64,000 nucleotides of DNA from Monomorium pharaonis (lineage: Eukaryota; Arthropoda; Insecta; Hymenoptera; Formicidae): positions 23,582,996 through 23,646,995 of the forward strand of contig NC_050467.1 of assembly GCF_013373865.1 (NCBI RefSeq), read 5' to 3'. The notes beneath the pieces were generated by a model, which did no database searches, was not told the DNA's origin, and was given only the letters and a program-made list of their open reading frames with translations. Of the stretch, positions 62,601 through 64,000 are shown piece after piece. Both the position numbers and the translations under genes were made by a program. The first letter of the stretch is position 1. Each line of letters opens with the position of its first letter.

Positions 62601-64000
62601 ACCGGGAGTCACCATCACTATTTCCGCCTTCGCCGGCGAAATCTTTTGTTCGAAGCCGATTACGGGTTCCTCTATCTCCTCCTTCCCCTCAAAAGATGAC
62701 CGTTCCACCACTTTCTTTACGCATACGCACTCAATACCAGCCTGCATCACATCCACCCGAGACGTATCATCCTCCGCCGATTTTTTATGTAGGTCGCAAA
62801 TATGCTGATCGTCCTTCAACATCTCCGCGCAAATCTTTTGCGCGTCTCGCTTATCCTTCGTTACATCTGTAACAGGCGACATTATATCGTCCGTTCCCTT
62901 TACTATTTTTACACAGGGTTCCTCCTTTATTTCAATAGCGCTAGGTCTTTCGTACGGTGGCAGAATTTTGCTGGGCTTCTCGACAACCTCTTCCGGATGT
63001 ATTGCGGTAACATCGACTTTCTTCGATATTACAGTATCCTCGTGAGTGAGTTCCTTTTCTTCTAATTTAGTTACCTTCTCTGGAGATATTTTTTCACTTG
63101 ATATGGAAGGCTTTCTTTCTGTCGAAATTGGAGAGATTTCTTCTTTCGACGGTTTTCTGTCCGTCGAAATCGGTGAGATCTCTGCTTTCTTAGAATCTTG
63201 ATCGAATAGTGCTTTGTCGGAAAGAAAATCATCTTCTCTGAGAACCTCGGCGACTTTCTTTACGATCTCTATAACATCTTTAGGTTTGTCTTCGAGTTCG
63301 ATGCCGGCAGTGCCGGCAAGAACTCCCGCGACATCCCTGACAGCCTCTTTCATATCTCTGTATGGCCCTTCTATCTGTTCTTCGTATTCATCTTCGAATT
63401 CTTCATCCTTCGGTATATCAAACTTAACTTTCTCCGGTTCTTTTATGTCGATCAAGTGGCTTTCGATGTGTGGCTTTATCTCTTCTAATTTTTCAGCCAC
63501 TCCTTCCAACGTATCCTTTACCGCATCCTTCAACATGGATGATGGTACTTCATGTACCTCAGCTATCTCTTCCTTAATTTTATCATCTAAAGATTCCAAT
63601 GAATCTCTTAAACTGTCTTTCACAGTTTTGAATTTTTTCGAGGCTTCCTCTAAAAGTGCCTTTACCTCGTCTACATCTTCTCCGATGTCTTCTTCCTTTA
63701 GAAGTTCAATTTCCTTTACAATTTCCTTGTCTTCAATCGGTTTTGCAGGCGAAACGGCAGTTGGTGATACGTCCTTTGCAGGGAATGATTCCTCGATTTC
63801 AGCTTTTTTCTTAATCTCATCTAACTTATCAGTTGAAATCTTCTGTTCAATATCCGGCACACTATGTCTCTGCGCGTCCAGTATCTCTTCCTGTATAAGT
63901 GCCACGGTTTCCTTGATGGCAGTCTCTGTTACGTCAGCAATTATAGGTTTCGGTTCTTCGAATGTCTCGGGTTTGTCAACGGGTTTACCGATTTTAGGGA
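53612..64000 (-). CDS. futsch: Futsch, MAP1-family microtubule-associated protein (3' part, partial)
   Basis: Futsch is the insect MAP1 homologue, which binds and stabilises microtubules in axons, dendrites and at synapses. Two exons are present on the minus strand: one running from the window edge to 54,083, open throughout (over 9,900 nt), and the last at 53,781-53,612, joined over a 301-bp intron. The protein ends with the conserved MAP1 light-chain C-terminal region: YMDLAYVPHHGN, FFKRVRARYYVFSGTEPSRE and LLEAKKTWEDKNL, then VTMIPTYDTDTLGYW and a final SCSAYRLEF. The upstream part is highly charged and low-complexity. It carries five copies of a three-helix-like unit of about 62 residues, a long array of RSKSPS...EKPDLKD repeats, three tandem 18-residue DEPE...KREI units, several SGKSTP motifs and two WGxPLxLPSP motifs. 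The MAP1 N-terminal heavy-chain region lies beyond 64,000. The first in-frame codon at 63,905 is GTG, not a start; the frame continues to the window edge. Confidence 0.93.
55470..56560 (-). repeat. Dispersed SG(K/R)STP motifs in futsch
   Basis: SGKSTPEF, SGTATPDI, SGKSTPDL, SGKSSPDI, SGKSTPEI and SGRSTPDK occur at irregular spacing. All place Ser or Thr before Pro, so they are candidate sites for proline-directed kinases such as GSK3, CDK5 or MAPK, which act on MAP1 proteins. Confidence 0.7.
56214..56373 (-). repeat. Three tandem 18-residue repeats in futsch
   Basis: Three 54-bp units encode DEPE-(A/V/I)-IT-(Q/K)-(I/V)-(I/V)-(K/R)-REI with a few linker residues. Each pairs an acidic DEPE block with a basic KREI block. 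Similarity at the DNA level suggests fairly recent duplication. Confidence 0.8.
56786..56992 (-). repeat. Futsch three-helix-like unit, copy 5
   Basis: Begins KRIEIEQLLEEEYIKKGKK and ends KKKIPRESVIDIE. Like the other copies it has an EIEQ/EVEEY helix, a second Ile/Glu-rich segment, a conserved Pro-Arg, a third IIEEII-type helix and a final PRxSV. Confidence 0.75.
57379..57577 (-). repeat. Futsch three-helix-like unit, copy 4
   Basis: Begins KKAEIEKYILDEFIAKKKR and ends NMPRYSVFDFIDDE. This is the most diverged copy: the Pro-Arg of the centre is SVPQ and IIEEII is EIIEDII. Confidence 0.75.
57830..59520 (-). repeat. SKSP/EKPDLKD repeat array in futsch
   Basis: Some twenty degenerate units of about 25-40 residues carry RSKSPS(I/V) or RSSSV, then (A/T)GEKPDLKD(V/I) or a DKSE-type linker. 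Ser-Pro sites recur throughout and basic and acidic blocks alternate. The array resembles in style the repeat region known from Drosophila Futsch and MAP1B. Unit boundaries are irregular, so the count is approximate. Confidence 0.85.
61685..61879 (-). repeat. Futsch three-helix-like unit, copy 3
   Basis: Begins KRAEVEEYIVNEYVTKGDN, has KKVPKRIIIEIIEEIIIKRK in the centre and ends MPRSAVLSVTDEE. Confidence 0.8.
62083..62273 (-). repeat. Futsch three-helix-like unit, copy 2
   Basis: Begins KRTEVEEYIVNEYIVKGKR, continues with ITIEVIEEISIKKVVPKKIV and ends ITRHTILDVPEE. It is very close to copy 3 in its first helix. Confidence 0.8.
62310..62481 (-). repeat. Futsch three-helix-like unit, copy 1
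   Basis: Begins VEEVIEELIVTKKKK, continues ITIEIIEYITVVKRIPRERV and ends KGLPRESVVD. Its first helix is less conserved than in copies 2-3, but the second half is typical. Confidence 0.75.

Noticed and set aside
63903..63905. Start codon for the futsch frame at 63,905
   Set aside because: The codon is GTG inside a frame that stays open to the window edge. It is an internal Val, not a start.
1..64000. CRISPR arrays, restriction or toxin-antitoxin systems, prophage
   Set aside because: There are no spaced direct repeats and no bacterial gene organisation. The gene structure is eukaryotic throughout.

Overview
The window is a eukaryotic nuclear segment, most likely from an insect genome. Genes are split by GT-AG introns, intergenic DNA is AT-rich with many (GA/CT)n microsatellites, CpG dinucleotides are plentiful in the GC-richer parts, and every recognisable protein has insect or general animal relatives. 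A hymenopteran such as an ant fits this pattern, but that assignment is inference. No CRISPR array, operon, prophage or other prokaryotic system is present.

Layout. Positions 1-16,135 hold no coding region I can defend, only repeats and microsatellites. A minus-strand exon at 16,136-16,196 looks like a signal-peptide first exon of a gene running leftward; the rest of that gene is not identified. A seven-exon plus-strand gene at 20,763-28,107 encodes sorting nexin 27 (PDZ, PX and FERM-like domains). Positions 28,108-34,136 are non-coding and carry a non-autonomous hAT transposon of 1,342 bp with a perfect 8-bp target duplication. A second plus-strand gene at 34,137-46,952 encodes a type II membrane protein with a luminal glycoside hydrolase family 31 domain, related to myogenesis-regulating glycosidase. 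It has a long charged cytosolic N-terminus and a probable alternative first exon. Intron 4 of this gene contains a complete five-exon gene on the opposite strand, an NME5-like protein with an NDP-kinase-like domain and a Dpy-30 motif. From 46,953 to 53,611 there is no firm gene, apart from exon-like open frames near 47.9-48.4 kb. From 53,612 to the right edge, on the minus strand, lies the 3' part of futsch, the insect MAP1 homologue, with one coding exon of at least 9.9 kb.

The genes do not form a pathway. SNX27 acts in endosome-to-surface recycling, the GH31 protein in the secretory pathway, NME5 relatives in cilia and sperm tails, and futsch in the neuronal microtubule cytoskeleton. The most unusual content is inside futsch: five copies of a roughly 62-residue three-helix-like unit, three before and two after a long array of SKSP-type repeats. 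Other points of interest are the apparent loss of the general acid/base aspartate in the GH31 domain, the antisense nested NME5 gene, and several palindromic repeat elements in non-coding DNA.
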